Of a stretch of DNA of 9,623 nt, positions 6,347 through 9,623 are shown one piece after another. Source of the DNA: an uncultured bacterium (GTDB lineage Bacteria > Bacillota > Clostridia > Lachnospirales > Lachnospiraceae). A program made the position numbers and the translations under genes. The DNA is taken from NCBI GenBank assembly GCA_937893485.1, contig CALBJL010000102.1, forward strand, positions 1-9,623, written 5' to 3'. The notes beneath the pieces were generated by a model that worked only from the letters and a program-made list of their open reading frames with translations, made no database searches and was not told the origin of the DNA. The first letter of the stretch is position 1. Every line of letters begins with the position of its first letter.

Positions 6347-6844
6347 CTAGTTGGGGATGATTAACTCCTCATAAGCCAGTTCTACAGACTCGATTGCAAC
6401 ATCACTGGTCTTTGCATCCAGATCCGGAGCTGTATACTTGGTTACCCATGCATTGCTTAATACCCATACACGTGTACCTGTGATCGTCTCCTGCTTTGTC
6501 TGGGGAGCACCGCCGTTGATATCAATCATCTCGATCTGGACGTTGTTACGCGGCATCTCACCACGAACCTCGCTGACACATTCCTGAATCCATGTCTTGA
6601 ACGCGCTGTCCAGTGTGTATCCAAACTTTAAGGTTACATTTCCATGTTTTACAAGTCCGGGGATCTTTACCGGAGCAAGGCTGTTCGCATTGCCCTGACG
6701 GAACTCGATCACATCAACCGTTGCTTCCACGCCGGTCACCTCACTGAATGCTGCGGTTCCGCTTACACCGTCAACGGTAACGAGGAAGTTCATTTTAGTC
6801 AACGGATATGCAAGTTGTTTTCCATTGCTTTCATATGTTGCCAT
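6347..6844 (-). CDS. Main inner tube subunit, T4 gp19 / Afp1 family
   Basis: The 165-residue length and sequence fit the contractile-tail tube family (Phage_T4_gp19). Landmarks are YPLTKMNFLVTVDGV at 13-27, FSEVTGVEA at 34-42, an EFRQGN segment, KIPGLVKHGNVTLKFGY near 59-75, the FKTWIQECVSEVRG helix, and the terminal VAIESVELAYEELII strand. Hexamers of such subunits stack to form the rigid inner tube that the sheath drives into the target. The ATG at 6844 has AAGGAG 9 bases upstream. It lies 63 bases after the sheath gene, the usual sheath-then-tube order in which both high-copy subunits come from one message. The hairpins that follow could keep this part of the message more abundant than the genes after it. 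I see nothing defective in it. Confidence 0.93.
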   Translation of the reverse strand: MATYESNGKQLAYPLTKMNFLVTVDGVSGTAAFSEVTGVEATVDVIEFRQGNANSLAPVKIPGLVKHGNVTLKFGYTLDSAFKTWIQECVSEVRGEMPRNNVQIEMIDINGGAPQTKQETITGTRVWVLSNAWVTKYTAPDLDAKTSDVAIESVELAYEELIIPN

Positions 6845-6907
6845 AAGTTATCTCTCCTTTTCTTTTACTCGTTATAACTGCTCAGTTCCCCTCACAGTTC
6901 GCTTATT

Positions 6908-8608
6908 CTATTCCTCTGCCTCTCCACCAGCTTCTGCTGTATGCTGTGTCACGCGGAAGATCACGAACTCAGCGGGGCGTGAAGGTGCGATACCGATGTT
7001 GCAGATCAGTCTGCCGTTCATGATATCGTCACGGCTCATCGTAGAAGGTCCGATCTCTACGAAGTAAGCCTCTGATGCTGAGTTTCCTGCAAGCATTCCG
7101 GTTCTCCACATTCCATCGAGGAATGATGAAATTGTCATGCTGACTCTCTGCCACAAGGTAGCATCGTTGGGCTCGAATACCACCCAGTTGGTGTTTGCCT
7201 TGATGCTCTCCTCCACATAGATAAAGAGACGGCGGACATTGATGTACTTGAATGCACTGTTGCTGCTGGCGGTCTTTGCGCCCCAGATACGGATGCCCTG
7301 TCCCGGGAATGAACGGATCAGGTTGACTCCCTCGGGATTTAAGATATCCTGCTCTGCCTTTGTATAATTGGTCTTTAATCCGGTACAGAAAATTGTCTCA
7401 TTCGCCGGAGCCTTATGTACGCCACGGTTGACATCTGTTCTGGAGTATACACCGAGAACTGCTCCTGAAGGCGGTACAAAATCAGGCTTTCCGGATGCAC
7501 GGTCAAATACCTGAATCCAGGGATGATACATTGCTGCATAAGTAGAATCGATCATATTTCTGTAATCGATCAGGTCTTTGGTCTTATACAGATCCTTCGG
7601 CATATCGATGACTGCCACACGGCTCTTTAAGCTCTCGCAATGTCCGACAAGTGCTACGATCACTTCCGGAATCGTCACGCCGGGTACTGCCATCATGCTG
7701 ACATACTCATTCTCAAGGAAAGACTGGATACCGGTACGCTTGCCGGGGCCACCGTCTTCTCCGATGAATGTAGCAGCGTTTACTTTTGCGATCGTGCCAT
7801 CGCTGCCGCCCTCAAGTGTGATCATGCCGCTGGTCTGTCCCTCGCCGAGAATTGCCTCGACCGGATTGCCGATCGTGCTCATCGGTGCTACAGTTACCTT
7901 TACAAGCTCACTGGCAGCCAGCTTTGTGCCAATATAATTCGGTGAGGTAATGTTGAAGCTCAGTTCTGTATATACCTCTGCCTCGTCATTGTAACGGACA
8001 CTTGCGTCAACAGTTACCAGATATGCAACTGTCTTCGGAAGTAAAGCGTCGTCTACAACCTTTCCGGTGAAAGGCTGCTCAAATACAACTGCATTGTCAA
8101 AAATAGATTTGATCTTGTTGTACTCATCGCCGACTACTACGAGATCTCCCTCACGGAAGCCTTCAACGCTCTTTGCGATATAGCCCTCGCCTGCCTCAGC
8201 GACGAGCTGCATTTTCTTCTTGGTTACAGTATTGAAGCTGACCTGGATACGGTTGCCCCACTTACCTTCATTGGCAGCCTCTACGGTCAGGATGCCTGCC
8301 GTCTTAGCTGCGGACTTTGCATCTGCCGGTACGACACGTGATACGAAACATCTGGTTCCGCCGTTTGCGAAGAACTGCTCTACGCTGTTTGCCAGATAAC
8401 GGTACTCACCGTGTGTAAACTCGCTTAAAAATCCACCAAACTGCTTGGTAAAGCTCTTAAAACTTGTGACAAAGGAAGGTGCTCCGATGGACGGTCCTTT
8501 TTCTGCCAGTCCGACAAAACCTGCAGTACTTGTTCCTACTCCTTCAATGCTTCTGGGGGAATTATCATACTCCTCCACATATACGCCAGGTGACAAATAT
8601 TCAGCCAT
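6908..8608 (-). CDS. Contractile tail sheath protein
   Basis: This 566-residue protein is a clear member of the phage/eCIS tail sheath family. The N-terminus has LSPGVYVEE at 5-13, RSIEGVGTSTAGFVG at 19-33 and an FGGFLSEFTHGEYRYLANSV block near 73-92. The C-terminal domain has RRLFIYVEESIKANTNWVVF at 459-478, WQRV, FLDGMWRTGML, and the IAPSRPAEFVIFRV segment at 539-552 that links neighbouring subunits. Between about residues 100 and 300 sits a beta-rich insertion, the part that usually faces outward. The acidic tail ends AEAGGEAEE. Only one sheath gene is visible, whereas Afp and PVC encode three, though others could lie outside the window. The ATG at 8608 has AAAGGAG 9 bases upstream. The sheath contracts around the tube and powers injection. 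Confidence 0.95.
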   Translation of the reverse strand: MAEYLSPGVYVEEYDNSPRSIEGVGTSTAGFVGLAEKGPSIGAPSFVTSFKSFTKQFGGFLSEFTHGEYRYLANSVEQFFANGGTRCFVSRVVPADAKSAAKTAGILTVEAANEGKWGNRIQVSFNTVTKKKMQLVAEAGEGYIAKSVEGFREGDLVVVGDEYNKIKSIFDNAVVFEQPFTGKVVDDALLPKTVAYLVTVDASVRYNDEAEVYTELSFNITSPNYIGTKLAASELVKVTVAPMSTIGNPVEAILGEGQTSGMITLEGGSDGTIAKVNAATFIGEDGGPGKRTGIQSFLENEYVSMMAVPGVTIPEVIVALVGHCESLKSRVAVIDMPKDLYKTKDLIDYRNMIDSTYAAMYHPWIQVFDRASGKPDFVPPSGAVLGVYSRTDVNRGVHKAPANETIFCTGLKTNYTKAEQDILNPEGVNLIRSFPGQGIRIWGAKTASSNSAFKYINVRRLFIYVEESIKANTNWVVFEPNDATLWQRVSMTISSFLDGMWRTGMLAGNSASEAYFVEIGPSTMSRDDIMNGRLICNIGIAPSRPAEFVIFRVTQHTAEAGGEAEE

Positions 8609-8662
8609 TGTATATTTCTCCTTTCATTTTTACATTTGAAATTCATGTTTGTTTGTGTGTAC

Positions 8663-9055
8663 TTATTTCGTACTTACCATCATCTGTCCCGGATAGGTCA
8701 CTTGGATCGTTCCCGCTCCGTTGGTACAGACGCATTTGCAATCACTCGTCAGACAGGGCTTTCCGCCGATCAGTGTCGCCGGGGCTGTCGGTATCCACAT
8801 ACCTGCCGTCATCGGCATACACGGCTGTGGAGTCAGCACTCCGAGCGCTGCGGCTGTCGCCGCCGCCACCTGCGGATTCGCCAGTGATGTACACATCCCA
8901 AAGGGTTGTATATTCACCATTCCCTGTGCATCCTGTATCGTCGCAGCCGGCTGGCCACCGACGATGCACGTTGCCTGCGATGTGACTTTCAGGTTCGATG
9001 GTGTCAATCCAAACGGACACGATAACACCGCACCTGTAACTACTATTTCTCCCAT
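8663..9055 (-). CDS. PAAR-like DUF4280 protein, probable spike tip, Cys-rich
   Basis: The 130-residue sequence matches the DUF4280 PAAR-like family: a short beta-rich protein opening with VVTGAVLSCPFG at 5-16 and repeating VxGGxP-type turns (CIVGGQPAATI at 30-40, ATLIGGKPCL at 93-102). PAAR-type proteins sharpen the spike of contractile systems and can bind effectors. It has eight cysteines (13, 30, 55, 79, 101, 106, 108, 110), with CxxxxCxCxC near the end, and no histidine. Any metal site would therefore be all-Cys, unlike the His-rich site of classical PAAR proteins. The ATG at 9055 has AAGGAG 8 bases upstream. It lies 12 bases after the preceding gene and 54 bases before the sheath. A PAAR gene before the sheath differs from Afp/PVC, where it lies after the adaptor and spike genes. 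Family call good, role inferred. Confidence 0.82.
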   Translation of the reverse strand: MGEIVVTGAVLSCPFGLTPSNLKVTSQATCIVGGQPAATIQDAQGMVNIQPFGMCTSLANPQVAAATAAALGVLTPQPCMPMTAGMWIPTAPATLIGGKPCLTSDCKCVCTNGAGTIQVTYPGQMMVSTK

Positions 9056-9067
9056 GTGCTCCGCTCC

Positions 9068-9623
9068 TTACCGCAATTCATTTTCCATGCACTGATGAAA
9101 ATCCACTACCTGAAATCTGTCTTCCCCGTTCACACGGTATCGGACCAGATATTCTACGATCAGTGCATCATCCCTGACGCGGAGTAAATAGCTGCCGTCC
9201 GGTGATACATTTCCAAATACCACGCGGGCAATGGGCGAATTTACTGTGAATGTCTCTTTTAACGGTTCTTTGAGTTTCACCATATTCGGCGGCACTTCTT
9301 CAACTACTTCGAAATGCTCGTAATGTGCGCGATCCTCGCTGATCAATCCGTAGTGGACATTCTCCATGCCCAGCCTGCCTCTCGCCAAAAACAGCTTCAA
9401 CATACATTTTTTCTCGTTGAACTCGCTGTAGCAAAGATTCGACTGTGAGAGGCTGACTGCCTCAATTTCCTCCAGGCCTTGAAGTGTACCGGTAAGTGAG
9501 CAGAGACGTTCTCCCTTTGCGAGTTTCTCTGACGGTATCAGGAACACTTGCTTTAGTGGCACCACCTTATCCAGCTTTTCATACTGTACGTCTATCACGG
9601 CATCCTCGTAGCCATACACCTTC
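9068..9623 (-). CDS. Unrecognised protein, cut by the right edge of the window
   Basis: The frame is open from the window edge to the TAA at 9068, giving at least 183 residues. A GTG at 9619 could be a start, but the frame stays open to the edge and too little sequence remains to see a ribosome binding site, so I treat it as 5'-partial. The visible part looks beta-rich and soluble, with segments such as YLLRVRDDALIVEYLVRYRV near the end and a final FQVVDFHQCMENELR. I see no signal peptide, membrane segment or known catalytic motif. Only 12 bases separate it from the PAAR-like gene, so the two are co-transcribed. It could be a partner, chaperone or cargo of the spike tip, or an unrelated structural protein. 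I cannot name it. Confidence 0.7.
   Translation of the reverse strand, partial: KVYGYEDAVIDVQYEKLDKVVPLKQVFLIPSEKLAKGERLCSLTGTLQGLEEIEAVSLSQSNLCYSEFNEKKCMLKLFLARGRLGMENVHYGLISEDRAHYEHFEVVEEVPPNMVKLKEPLKETFTVNSPIARVVFGNVSPDGSYLLRVRDDALIVEYLVRYRVNGEDRFQVVDFHQCMENELR

Noticed and set aside
8609..8662. Internal promoter before the sheath gene
   Set aside because: The 54-base gap is AT-rich, but I see no convincing -35/-10 pair with normal spacing, only the ribosome binding site.
8742..9020. Minus-strand 92-codon frame overlapping the DUF4280 gene
   Set aside because: It is a frame-shifted shadow of the DUF4280 gene, which has the family motifs and a good ribosome binding site.
35..9623. Ordinary myophage prophage or R-type tailocin in place of eCIS
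   Set aside because: Two gp19-type tube proteins, CIS_tube adaptors, a DUF6760-type protein and a DUF4280 tip together fit eCIS better. No capsid, portal, terminase, lysis or integrase gene is visible, but the window is too short to exclude it outright.

Overview
The window holds part of one minus-strand operon for a phage-tail-like contractile injection system of the extracellular (eCIS / Afp-PVC-like) type. Strong AAGGAG-class ribosome binding sites, base composition near half GC and the protein sequence style suggest a low-to-mid GC Firmicute, most likely a gut clostridium of the Lachnospiraceae kind. That host call is inference, since no taxonomic marker lies in the window.

Transcription runs from high to low coordinates. 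In that order the genes are: an unrecognised protein cut by the right edge (9623-9068); a Cys-rich PAAR-like DUF4280 spike-tip protein (9055-8663); the contractile sheath (8608-6908); the main gp19-type inner tube subunit (6844-6347); a 149-base gap with two competing RNA hairpins; a small tail-assembly-type protein with a C-terminal CxCxxC (6197-5835); a 65-residue DUF6760-type protein that appears to start at CTG (5832-5635); a second gp19-type tube protein with a long repeat-bearing tail (5578-4355); an 838-residue Gln-rich protein of unknown role (4323-1807); and two tandem CIS_tube / Afp7-like tube-baseplate adaptor paralogs without LysM (1781-915 and 892-35). A Shine-Dalgarno-like site at 11-16 suggests the operon continues past the left edge.

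Functionally, the sheath and main tube form the contractile trunk. The second tube protein and the two CIS_tube proteins probably form the tube-to-baseplate transition, and the DUF4280 protein would cap the spike. The two small proteins resemble conserved eCIS accessory proteins. Spike/VgrG, gp25, baseplate J, AAA+ ATPase, tail terminator and fibre genes are not in this window, so the assignment rests on the trunk and adaptor genes.

The parts existing families do not explain are the Gln-rich 838-residue protein between the tube and adaptor genes, the modular repeats in the tail of the second tube protein, the doubled adaptor gene, and the overlapping hairpins just after the main tube gene. 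No gene-free stretch exceeds 300 bases. The longest gap is 6198-6346, which holds the hairpins. I see no tRNA, rRNA, CRISPR array, insertion sequence or attachment site.
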